Shown: positions 17,763 through 25,177 of the stretch, one piece after another
How positions within the stretch are numbered: the stretch's first letter is position 1
Layout of the letters: each line of letters begins with the position of its first letter
Assembly (NCBI GenBank): GCA_913009865.1
Contig: CAJVYK010000001.1
Span: 1-38,234, forward strand
DNA from: an uncultured bacterium
GTDB taxonomy: Bacteria > Planctomycetota > Phycisphaerae > Sedimentisphaerales > Anaerobacaceae
DNA: 38,234 nt
Reading direction: 5' to 3'
Notes under the pieces: generated by a model
Databases searched by the model: none
Told to the model about the DNA's origin: nothing
Seen by the model: the letters and a program-made list of their open reading frames with translations, nothing else
Made by a program: the position numbers and the translations under genes

Positions 17763-18380
17763 CTAAAATGGCCGAATGATGTCAAATATTCTGCCGAGCC
17801 AGCCGGGCCTGTTAAATGGCTCCGCTACACCGCCGTTTCTGCTGACAATGCGAAAGTCCGCAATCCGTTCGCTTTTAACGGTATTGTCGAATGCAATGTC
17901 GCTTGTCCGGACTATGCCGCTTACCTCGATGATTTGCTTATCACCTGCGATATTACGGTTGCGAGTCCCCATAACCACAAGATTGCCGTTCGGCAGGATG
18001 TCTATCACCACTACCGTAACCGAATCGATGAAGCTGCGTTCGTCTTTGAAATCGGCTTTACCTTTCAGCTCGTTACTGGATTTGGCCGTCATATTAAAAC
18101 CGGGGATGCTGGGCAGAATATGGTCAATCCCCAGTTTCCCATCGAAGGTTGTTGACCGGTCGGTTTCTTTTTTAAGGTCTCTTTTTGCCTTGTTTTCGAC
18201 CTTGCTGTCTTCGGTAATCGTAATGGTCAGGATGTCGCCTATGTGGCGAGCTACATCGTCGGCGTATAAATCCGGCATATTCCTGTCTCTCCTGGCCCAG
18301 ATGGAGCCGGCCTGCGAGACAGCCGGCGAGGCAAGTAGAAAAGCTATTAAAACAAGCGCTGAAACCATTCTATTGTTCAT
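17763..18380 (-). CDS. flgH: Flagellar L-ring protein FlgH, without lipobox cysteine
   Basis: FlgH builds the outer-membrane ring. The 205-residue product shows the family core: SIWARRDRNMPDLYADDVA, HIGDILTITITEDSKVENKA, then PNGNLVVMGTRNRNIAGDKQ and VSGIVRTSDIAFDNTV. The N-terminus is a clear signal peptide (SALVLIAFLLASPAVSQA), cleaved before GSIW. Classical FlgH is a lipoprotein with a cysteine at that site; here there is no cysteine in the signal region and none was seen in the rest of the protein. ATG at 18380 with AAGGAG upstream. It lies between flgA and flgI, so function is not in doubt, but membrane anchoring must differ. Confidence 0.95.
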   Translation of the reverse strand: MNNRMVSALVLIAFLLASPAVSQAGSIWARRDRNMPDLYADDVARHIGDILTITITEDSKVENKAKRDLKKETDRSTTFDGKLGIDHILPSIPGFNMTAKSSNELKGKADFKDERSFIDSVTVVVIDILPNGNLVVMGTRNRNIAGDKQIIEVSGIVRTSDIAFDNTVKSERIADFRIVSRNGGVAEPFNRPGWLGRIFDIIRPF

Positions 18381-18391
18381 TGTTTCTCCTT

Positions 18392-19378
18392 TTAAAAAAC
18401 AGGCTCTACAGTTCCATCTTCATTGACTTTTGCAAAAATTATCCGGCGTGAGTCCACGTTTCGCACTTTTATATATTCACCTGCCCTGGCCTTTTGCATA
18501 GTTTTTCCGATGGCTGTAATCAGAAGTCCCGGTCTTTCAAGTCGAATGACGACGGTTTGATTTCGGTTAAGCAGAATCGGCGGCTTCACAGCCCCTGCCA
18601 TATTCGGACGAATCACAGTGTTGGCTCCCAGTCGGCGTTTGGTGATAAGACCATAAGGAGGGCTCCAGTTGGCAGGCTCGGGATAGTTTTCAATGCTCTT
18701 TTCTATCCTGACATTCTCAGGGCTGATGACCGTACCTGCGTCGAGTTCGGCCAGTGTTACCACTCTGCGGTAATTGTATTTCAACCGGAAAGTTATTTCA
18801 CGAGTCCCTATCTGTTTGCCGTCGGCAAGTACTGCAATCCGAACCCCGGCCTGGTTTGCAGCACTGCTTCCGGCCAGACGTGGGGACAATTTTATATCTT
18901 TGCTCGCTGTGGGTACGACTAAATCTGCCGGTATCCGTATCGGATTCAGTTGGCAAACAGAATCAGCAGGCGGATTTTTTTCCAGAAAGAGTAAAGCCAG
19001 CTCAACGAATTTGCCGCCCTTGATGATTTGCTGCTGCTGTTTTATCGTTATTTTTTCGGCGCCGGTTAATGTTACTTTAGAAGCCGGGATTCCATTGGAG
19101 GCCAATCTGCTAAGAACAGTCGGCCGGTCAATTATCATTTTCTGACCTGGAACTGAAATCCGCCCTAAGGCAATCTCACCTGCCCTGGCTACGAGAGATT
19201 CTTCGCCCCTGATTATGCCGACCCTGCCCAGACGGACGGTATTGTCCTTAACTGTAACTTCTCTGAGCAGATAAACCTCTATCGTATTGCGCGTATTTTC
19301 GCACAACGCATCGGATGCAGTGCACAACGAATACAGCAGGGAAGTAATTAAGATAAGCCGGATTGTTTTACCGCTCAT
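18392..19378 (-). CDS. flgA: P-ring assembly chaperone FlgA
   Basis: FlgA is a periplasmic chaperone that helps FlgI polymerise. The 328-residue protein has an N-terminal signal peptide (LILITSLLYSLCTASDALC, about 8-26) and a C-terminal SAF-type domain with the family order: RRVVTLAELDAGTVISPENV (about 205-224), LITKRRLGANTVIRPNM (about 242-258), and the final RAGEYIKVRNVDSRRIIFAK strand set. It is longer than enteric FlgA (about 220 residues) through a middle beta region. ATG at 19378 with AAGGAAC upstream, 9 bp after flgG. Order flgG-flgA-flgH-flgI supports the call. Confidence 0.93.
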   Translation of the reverse strand: MSGKTIRLILITSLLYSLCTASDALCENTRNTIEVYLLREVTVKDNTVRLGRVGIIRGEESLVARAGEIALGRISVPGQKMIIDRPTVLSRLASNGIPASKVTLTGAEKITIKQQQQIIKGGKFVELALLFLEKNPPADSVCQLNPIRIPADLVVPTASKDIKLSPRLAGSSAANQAGVRIAVLADGKQIGTREITFRLKYNYRRVVTLAELDAGTVISPENVRIEKSIENYPEPANWSPPYGLITKRRLGANTVIRPNMAGAVKPPILLNRNQTVVIRLERPGLLITAIGKTMQKARAGEYIKVRNVDSRRIIFAKVNEDGTVEPVF

Positions 19379-19387
19379 AATGTTCCT

Positions 19388-20173
19388 TTATCTGACTATT
19401 TGATTTGCCGTTCGAAGCATATCGTCACCTGCCTTTATTGCGCGGGAGTTTATCTCGTATGCTCGTTGGGCGGTTATAAGATTGACCAGTTCGGTTACCA
19501 TTTGGACATTGGATTTCTCCAGAAACCCCGACTGGATAGCGCCGAAGCCGTTTTCTCCGGCTGTGCCGGTCGTAGGTGTGCCGCTTGCCCCGGTTTCGGT
19601 CAGCAGGTTGTCTCCTTCACTGGAAAGCCCCGACGGGTTGGGAAAACGTGCCAACTGAATAGTACCTACAACTGATTGTGTCCCCGCAGCATCAGTAATA
19701 TTGACACTTCCATCCTTGCCGATATCAACCGAGGTGGCATCTGTCGGAATGCTGATAGCCGGTTCTATAGAATAACCGATGGCTGTAACTAACTGGCCGT
19801 CAGCGTTCATTTGCAGCGCTCCGTCGCGGGTATAATTTATGTCTCCGGTTGGCATACTTACCTGAAGGAAGCCGTCCCCTCTAATGGCTATATCGAGTTT
19901 TCGGCCGGTGTTCTGAAACTCGCCGGCTGTAAAAACCTTTACCGTAGAGGCGGCACGGACTCCGCTTCCTATTTCCATACCGCCCGGAGAGGTTATACCT
20001 GAAACCACCTCTGTGCCGGCCTCCCTCATCTTGACATAAAGCAAATCCTGGAAGTCAATCTGGCTTCGCTTGAAGCCGGTGGTGTTGATGTTGGCAAGGT
20101 TATTGGCGATAACATCCACCATCATTTGCTGTGCTGTCATACCTGTCGCTGCGGTTGAAAATGCTCTCAACAT
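19388..20173 (-). CDS. flgG: Distal rod protein FlgG
   Basis: FlgG forms the distal rod inside the P- and L-rings. The 261-residue length is exactly typical. The N-terminus has the rod/hook signature (AFSTAATGMTAQQMMVDVIA, then NNLANINTTGFKRSQIDFQD), followed by the FlgG-specific YVKMREAGTEV stretch, and the C-terminus has FLEKSNVQMVTELVNLI, then TAQRAYEINSRAIKAGD. The central GDGFLQVSMPTGDINYTRDG block is also typical. ATG at 20173 with AAGGAG upstream. Type III exported; no Sec signal. It follows flgF across a short gap that holds a 9-bp inverted repeat. Confidence 0.97.
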   Translation of the reverse strand: MLRAFSTAATGMTAQQMMVDVIANNLANINTTGFKRSQIDFQDLLYVKMREAGTEVVSGITSPGGMEIGSGVRAASTVKVFTAGEFQNTGRKLDIAIRGDGFLQVSMPTGDINYTRDGALQMNADGQLVTAIGYSIEPAISIPTDATSVDIGKDGSVNITDAAGTQSVVGTIQLARFPNPSGLSSEGDNLLTETGASGTPTTGTAGENGFGAIQSGFLEKSNVQMVTELVNLITAQRAYEINSRAIKAGDDMLRTANQIVR

Positions 20174-20195
20174 AATACCATTCTCCTTATCTTAT

Positions 20196-20224
20196 TAGCG
20201 GATAAGAGAAAAAACTATCCGCTA
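20196..20224. repeat. Perfect 9-bp inverted repeat between flgF and flgG
   Basis: TAGCGGATA at 20196-20204 is the exact reverse complement of TATCCGCTA at 20216-20224, with an 11-base loop. It could form an RNA hairpin in the flgF-flgG message. There is no U-run, so it is not a typical terminator. The AGCGGATA word also occurs in the linker of the second sigma-54 activator near 31900, so it belongs to the window's repeat vocabulary. Confidence 0.6.
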
Positions 20225-20235
20225 TACGCTGTAAA

Positions 20236-20970
20236 TTAGCCCATGGCTACACTCATAAGACTGCTGCCGGCTTCTTTTTTGGCTGAGATGAATTTCATAT
20301 TCGCTTCGTAGAGCCGGGAGACCATTATCATATTTACTAACTCGTCAACCATCTTAACGTTGGATGACTCCTGGTAGCCCTGTTTTACAACTATATGTTC
20401 GGCTGCAACCGGCTTTATATTCTCCGGCATCCGAAAGCAGCTTGCCCCTGCAGGGACAAGTTTGTTTTCGCTCTTTTCGAAATCGACAAGTTTGAATTTG
20501 CCTATAGTTACGCCGTCTGCACTGATGCTTCCATTACTTGAGACATTCAGTTGTGAAAGCCCAATGCCGGTCGGTATCATAATTGGGCCTGCTTCGCCCG
20601 CTACACTTCTTCCCTGAGAATCCACTATCTGGCCATTTTGGTTCGTGCGGAATGTACCATTGCGGGTGTAAAGCGGCCCCTGGGGTGTTTCTATCACGAA
20701 AAAACCTTTGCCGTACATCGCAAAATCCAACGGTCGGCCTGTCTCCACAATACTGCCCTGGGAGAAATCAAAGGTCGCATTCAAGGCAACTGTGCCGGGT
20801 GATTCTGTTCCCGCCGGCGCCTCTTCTTGGGCCTTAAGGGATTTTGAAAATGCGTTGCATCTACGCTTGTATCCGACCGTACTTACGTTGGCCAGATTGT
20901 GCGTAATGATATTAAATTCCCGCATTAACGTATTAATGCTTGAACTGACCTGGGCTCCTAATTCTGCCAT
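20236..20970 (-). CDS. flgF: Proximal rod protein FlgF
   Basis: A rod protein of the flgE/F/G family, 244 residues. N-terminal axial helix (SSSINTLMREFNIITHNLAN, then VSTVGYKRRCNAF), central GKGFFVIETPQGPLYTRNGTF block, and C-terminal SNVKMVDELVNMIMVSRLYE. It is shorter than FlgG and directly precedes it, the standard order. The conserved 'NNLAN' is HNLAN here. ATG at 20970 with GGGAG seven bases upstream, overlapping the end of the PilZ gene region (its TAA is only 2 bp away). FlgF rather than a second FlgG is inferred from length and position. Confidence 0.93.
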   Translation of the reverse strand: MAELGAQVSSSINTLMREFNIITHNLANVSTVGYKRRCNAFSKSLKAQEEAPAGTESPGTVALNATFDFSQGSIVETGRPLDFAMYGKGFFVIETPQGPLYTRNGTFRTNQNGQIVDSQGRSVAGEAGPIMIPTGIGLSQLNVSSNGSISADGVTIGKFKLVDFEKSENKLVPAGASCFRMPENIKPVAAEHIVVKQGYQESSNVKMVDELVNMIMVSRLYEANMKFISAKKEAGSSLMSVAMG

Positions 20971-20971
20971 T

Positions 20972-22264
20972 TTAGACTCCCTGCACCGCCGTGGGTTCCT
21001 GAGCGACTCCTTCCGCCCCCTGCTTGTTGCCGGCGGGGGACGGAATATCCTGACCTTCGGGGCCGGTTCTTAAAGAAGCTGCGTTGGTATCGCAGATTAG
21101 CTCATTAACGTCTGAGTCGTTTAGGCCTATTAATTCAACTGCTATTGACAAACCATTTTGTATAGCTTTGGCGTGCCTGACTTCGCCAATATCTTCTACC
21201 ATTTTTGATGCCGCCGTTTCTTCGCCCAATCTAAACACTACCAACACTCTATCACCTACCTCTACCTCTACCTCTAACGGAACCTCCATACGTAAACCAG
21301 GACCAGCCAGCTCGGTAACAACTGCGGGGACAAATTCCGGTGGTCCCCAGGGGCAGCCGGAAGTTACCTGCTTACTGCCGGCAGGGACTTGCTCCGCCTC
21401 GGAACCGGCTTTGCTGCTATCACCATCTCCGACAAGCGTCCTTGTGAAAGGAAAGCGTGCGATGAAGGCCGGCTTGTTTACCGCAACACGCAGGAAACGG
21501 CGGCGATTAATGAATCGAACGTTATCGCTGTGATTCAATACCAATATGTTACCGCTGGAGCCGGCCACGGAGGCATCAAACTCCCAGACCGACGCACCAA
21601 AATAATAACGCGCACGCCAAAACTCTCCGGGCGTACTTTCCAATGGTGTTGTTAATTTAAGCGTCAGCTCTGTATCATTATTTTTTATGACGGTGGACTC
21701 CATATTGCCCGAATTACGATTTATACGACGTGTTATATGAAGTTTTTTACCTATGGGAATCTGTCTGCTGCTTAACTTTTTCAGCTTCGTTGTCGAGCCT
21801 ATCGAGGCGAGAAGCTGTTTTCTAAACCCGAGCTTTTCACGCAGGAAAGACAGTTCGGTTCTCAACATGTTGCTTCCGTCAACACCATTCCGGGCGATAC
21901 TTTCTTCTATCATTTTGGAGGCTCCACGGTCAAATGCGCTGCCCAGAGCGAAAATCGCTTCGCTTCGCTTCAACCCTGCTTTACTTGCTGTATCCAGCAG
22001 AATTTGACGTTCACGCCTGCTCAGCCCCCTCTTCTCAGCATACTCGGCAAATAGCTGGCTGGTAACCTTCAGTTCCTGCGCTGTTCTACGTTTGCTAACC
22101 ACAAAAAACAGTACGACTAATATGATTATGGCAGCCGCACATCCTATAATAAACCACTCTTCGGCTATAGGATTGCTATCGAACTGGCGTGCGGCCTGCC
22201 ACCGTTGGACAGGCGTCATCGCCAAAAAGAAACTAAAAGCTGAAAAGTGAAAGCTAAAAGTCAT
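20972..22264 (-). CDS. Membrane-anchored PilZ-domain protein (YcgR-like) in the hook-rod operon
   Basis: 430 residues, inserted between flgE and flgF. One transmembrane segment (about 37-56, WFIIGCAAAIIILVVLFFVV) is followed by a helical stretch (about 65-120), a beta region resembling the N-terminal domain of flagellar brakes (about 168-250), and a PilZ barrel (about 253-390). PilZ domains bind c-di-GMP through RxxxR (RRFLR, 255-259, present) and D/NxSxxG; the second motif reads TELAGPG, so its key D/N and S are missing. A low-complexity insertion (about 275-310) splits the barrel. The ATG at 22264 lacks a good ribosome site and its first codons are repeat-like sequence; the ATG at 22219 (residue 16) is an alternative. 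Likely role: membrane-held motor or secretion control. Confidence 0.8.
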   Translation of the reverse strand: MTFSFHFSAFSFFLAMTPVQRWQAARQFDSNPIAEEWFIIGCAAAIIILVVLFFVVSKRRTAQELKVTSQLFAEYAEKRGLSRRERQILLDTASKAGLKRSEAIFALGSAFDRGASKMIEESIARNGVDGSNMLRTELSFLREKLGFRKQLLASIGSTTKLKKLSSRQIPIGKKLHITRRINRNSGNMESTVIKNNDTELTLKLTTPLESTPGEFWRARYYFGASVWEFDASVAGSSGNILVLNHSDNVRFINRRRFLRVAVNKPAFIARFPFTRTLVGDGDSSKAGSEAEQVPAGSKQVTSGCPWGPPEFVPAVVTELAGPGLRMEVPLEVEVEVGDRVLVVFRLGEETAASKMVEDIGEVRHAKAIQNGLSIAVELIGLNDSDVNELICDTNAASLRTGPEGQDIPSPAGNKQGAEGVAQEPTAVQGV

Positions 22265-22294
22265 AATGTAAAATTCAAAATTAATCTTTGATTT

Positions 22295-23977
22295 TTATCT
22301 GATTAGACTGGTCAGTTCCCGCAGTATTTCGTTGGCAACTCTGATGGTTCTGGCATTGGCCTGGAAGCCGTTTTGGGCCTGAATCATATTGACGAACTCG
22401 ATTGCCACATCGGCGTTGGATTTTTCCAATGCTCCACCGTGAATAGAGCCGGCGCCGCCGGTCATAGCCTGGGTGGCTACCGCCTCACCTGAGTTGGCCG
22501 ACGGAGTGAAGTATCCACCACCGACGCTTTCCAGGCCTGCTGTATTTTGAAACAACGCTATCTGTATGGTGGCAATGTTTTTCTTGATACCGTTGGAGAA
22601 AGCGCCGATAAGTACACCTTCGTTATTAACCGAGACGGTGGAAAGCCGGCCTGCCTCGTAGCCGTCCTGCTCCCTTGCCACTGCGGTAGAGTTTCCGGCA
22701 AACTGTGTCAGGCCGTCCAGCTGGCCTGTGGTACCCATCGATATTGCAATAGATTGTGGACTCGATGTATCATGTGCAAACGTTACTTCAAATTGGGCCA
22801 AATCACCGATGGTAGCGTTTAAACCGGAGTAAGAACCATCGCCGGCATCGAATTCTATACCCCTGATTCGCCGATTATCGAGAGTTATATCATTGATATT
22901 GCCGGTGATTGAGGTAAGTACCATATCCCATGTATTGGCGGTGTCCGCTCGGACGAATGCACCGGAAAGAACATGTTTGCCTCCCTGAGAATCGTAAACT
23001 GTAATGTTGATGGTTTTGACTTCATCTCCACCGACAGTGGTTACCTCGAAATAGGACGGCATCGTCAGTGAAGCGCTGCCATCATCCGCAAACGCCAGCT
23101 TTATATCCGACAGGCTATAACCGCTGTCCACATCGGTTATGCGTATTTTGCCATTGACCAAAGATGCCGCCTGCTCAGTGGAGGTAAGAACATTGTTATT
23201 CAAATGGTCAATAACGTCCTGCAAAGTAGTAGCCCCGGTAACAGTCAGGCCTGTGTCGCTTAAAGCATTGCCGCTTGGGTCGTAACCGGAGGCCGTAATC
23301 GTGGTAGTTGTACCAAACGTTCCGCTGAATTGGTCGAGCTGGTCGAGTTCTGTGCTGCCGATAGCTGTGGTGCCGTTGTTTGTTGTATAAGCTATATTGG
23401 AAGTCAGCATATTTGTTTGTGTTGCAGGAAGTGTCGCATCGGCACTTAGGTTGCCGGCTACTTTCACTGCTGATGTGGCATTTGCCGCCATTGCTACATC
23501 GTAAGGAACGTTAATATCGCTGTTGCCGGCAGTCTGAAAACCGTCACTTTCACCTACTGAACCGATACGCTGGATGGTATAGCCCGTAGCAGGGTCGACC
23601 AGATTCGAGTTTGCGTCAACCGCGAACACACCTGCACGAGTGTAGAGACTTTGTGAACCGTCACTCAATACAAAATAGCCTTCTCCTTCTAACGCCAGGT
23701 CCAGGGGATTGCCTGTATTTACGATATTGCCCTGTGCCATATTGGGGGCTATACCGCTTACCCCAACACCGCTGCCCATCTGCTGAGGATTGGTGCCGCC
23801 GACGGTAGCCGTTGCCTGCGACGCCTTTTTTATCGTCTCACTCAGCAGCTCCGAGAAGGTTATCCTGCTGGCCTTAAAAGCGGTAGTATTGACATTGGCC
23901 AGATTGTTGCCGGCTATATCAAGCATTTTTTGGTGGGCTTGTAACCCGGTAACTCCAGATGACAATGCAAAACTCAT
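22295..23977 (-). CDS. flgE: Flagellar hook protein FlgE
   Basis: FlgE polymerises into the hook. The 560-residue protein has the axial N-terminus (SSGVTGLQAHQKMLDIAGNN, then LANVNTTAFKASRITFSELL), the hook block QGNIVNTGNPLDLALEGEGY, and a C-terminal ALEKSNADVAIEFVNMIQAQ, then NGFQANARTIRVANEIL. It is longer than enteric FlgE (about 400) because of extra Thr/Asp-rich beta domains (about 180-430), which form the hook surface. ATG at 23977 with AAGGAGAAAG upstream. It follows the hook cap gene flgD by 48 bp, the normal arrangement. Confidence 0.96.
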   Translation of the reverse strand: MSFALSSGVTGLQAHQKMLDIAGNNLANVNTTAFKASRITFSELLSETIKKASQATATVGGTNPQQMGSGVGVSGIAPNMAQGNIVNTGNPLDLALEGEGYFVLSDGSQSLYTRAGVFAVDANSNLVDPATGYTIQRIGSVGESDGFQTAGNSDINVPYDVAMAANATSAVKVAGNLSADATLPATQTNMLTSNIAYTTNNGTTAIGSTELDQLDQFSGTFGTTTTITASGYDPSGNALSDTGLTVTGATTLQDVIDHLNNNVLTSTEQAASLVNGKIRITDVDSGYSLSDIKLAFADDGSASLTMPSYFEVTTVGGDEVKTINITVYDSQGGKHVLSGAFVRADTANTWDMVLTSITGNINDITLDNRRIRGIEFDAGDGSYSGLNATIGDLAQFEVTFAHDTSSPQSIAISMGTTGQLDGLTQFAGNSTAVAREQDGYEAGRLSTVSVNNEGVLIGAFSNGIKKNIATIQIALFQNTAGLESVGGGYFTPSANSGEAVATQAMTGGAGSIHGGALEKSNADVAIEFVNMIQAQNGFQANARTIRVANEILRELTSLIR

Positions 23978-24025
23978 TTTTCTTTCTCCTTATATTCCTG
24001 GAACATTTAGAATCTCAATTTGACT

Positions 24026-24406
24026 TTAGTTTTTGACCGACATTACCTCTTCTATACCGACCATATAGCTGCCTACTACCAGAAGGTTTTCTCCATCTTC
24101 TTTGTAAACCTGCTCAACTACACCGCTGGTGATATCTTTGGCGCCTGTCTCTGTTTCCGTGATGAATGAAACCTGCTTGCCTATCAGCGAATTGGCGTAG
24201 GTGCTGTTGGCAACGGCAAGGACCTCCGCGAAGTTCGAATTCATTGACTCAAGCTGCTGCAGTTGCGAGAACTGCGCCAGTTGAGAAGCCATTTCGTTAT
24301 TATCCAACGGTTCAAGAGGATTCTGGTTTTGTAACTGCGTTACCAGAAGTTTCATATAATCCATCTGGGCGCTGCTTGCTGTCGCTGTTGGTGATAATTG
24401 CTCCAT
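24026..24406 (-). CDS. flgD: Hook-capping protein FlgD (short form)
   Basis: FlgD caps the growing hook and is discarded later. The product has only 126 residues against about 220 in enteric bacteria; it keeps the conserved N-terminal module (LLVTQLQNQNPLEPLDNNEM, then ASQLAQFSQLQQLESMN) and a short beta tail (LIGKQVSFITETETG) but lacks the FlgD Ig-like and TUDOR domains. Short FlgD forms are known in several phyla. ATG at 24406 with GAAGGTGG upstream. As first gene of the leftward row it lies about 96 bases after the predicted start point of a sigma-54 promoter. No fliK is encoded next to it. Confidence 0.92.
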   Translation of the reverse strand: MEQLSPTATASSAQMDYMKLLVTQLQNQNPLEPLDNNEMASQLAQFSQLQQLESMNSNFAEVLAVANSTYANSLIGKQVSFITETETGAKDITSGVVEQVYKEDGENLLVVGSYMVGIEEVMSVKN

Positions 24407-24512
24407 AAGTTTTCCACCTTCTTAAATTAAAAAGACCAAAAACCAAACAAGGTTTCTTTTCGAAACGATGCTGCTCGATGCCATACTGGCACAAGTCAGC
24501 AATCAATGAGTG

Positions 24513-24528
24513 AGCAATTGGTGTGCCA
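24513..24528 (-). promoter_or_regulatory. Sigma-54 promoter (-24/-12) for the flgD operon
   Basis: On the minus strand the sequence is TGGCACACCAATTGCT, an exact TGGCAC-N5-TTGCT, matching the accepted sigma-54 consensus. The -12 C is at 24514, so transcription should begin near 24502, about 96 bases before the flgD ATG. It faces a long same-strand flagellar gene row, and two sigma-54 activator genes are encoded on the other side of the divergent region. Confidence 0.88.
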
Positions 24529-24980
24529 CATTGAAGCCATTAATTGTTGATTATTGACTATTAACCATTGGCCTTGTCGGTTTTGTGATGGATAACTTCT
24601 TTTTAGAACAGACGTTAAGGGAGTTTGAAAATTGATTGCTGATTATTGATTGTCAAACTGCCGGTCATTAATTACCAATTATCGGTTATCAATAAGAAGT
24701 TGTTGTGGAGGATAAATTTTCCTACAACCAGAAAATTTTGCCGGGTCTGGTTTGATAGTTGTGCCGTTTTTTTTGTTTCGGCCTACCTGGTGACATTGAA
24801 CTTTTACTTGAGCGAAGCGAAGCAACGTCCTATAAAAATTGATACTGTGTCTTTGTTGGTTTTGGTTTTTTGTTTTGCTAAAATGTCCGATAAAATTATG
24901 GCAGAAGATTAATTCGTTCTTGGGTTGATAAAACGGTGACATTATTGGCCGGTCCCATAAAAAATTAAAGTTGTCGCAGC

Positions 24981-25009
24981 TTTTTGTCGATTTGTCGGAT
25001 AGCTATAAT
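24981..25009 (+). promoter_or_regulatory. Possible sigma-70 promoter for the first sigma-54 activator
   Basis: TTTTTG, a 17-base spacer, then a perfect TATAAT at 25004-25009. The -35 is poor against TTGACA. It would start transcription near 25016, about 160 bases before the ATG at 25178. A housekeeping promoter makes sense for the top regulator of a flagellar cascade, but AT-rich sequence gives such matches by chance. Confidence 0.4.
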
Positions 25010-25177
25010 CCATATAGCCTATATAACCTGTACGATGAAAAACGATTTGGATTTGATATTCTCTCTTTACACTTTGTGTTCTCTATGGCGGAAAAGAGTA
25101 AGAAGTAAAAAAGCCGCAGAGCGCATAAGTGAAAAAATAACACCTTTGGGATAAAACTTATAGTTTAGGGGCCAAGG

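Larger units (their letters stand above)
24407..25177. other. 771-bp divergent control region between flgD and the first sigma-54 activator
   Basis: Both halves of the regulon are transcribed away from this region. It holds a near-perfect sigma-54 promoter facing flgD (24513-24528), a sigma-70-like site facing right (24981-25009), and AT-rich word repeats built on TTGATTATTGATT and ATTACCAATTATCGG (about 24540-24690). At 25070-25120 there is a stretch resembling 'TTTGTGTTCTCTATGGCGG', related to words near 36770. Open frames in this span (for example about 24646-24912) lack a ribosome site and were not called genes. A binding site for the activators is expected here but could not be located by eye. 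Confidence 0.6.

Noticed and set aside
24487..24501. TGGCAC followed by AGCA on the plus strand, next to the real sigma-54 site
   Set aside because: GG and GC are 9, not 10, bases apart and the TTGC element is missing; no gene starts close by on that strand.
24646..24912. 88-codon plus-strand frame in the divergent region
   Set aside because: It begins with TTG inside word-repeat DNA, lacks a ribosome site before it, and shows no recognisable protein features.
24407..25177. Possible CRISPR or phage attachment repeats in the divergent region
   Set aside because: The repeats are degenerate words with irregular spacing; no regular spacers or nearby cas or integrase genes.
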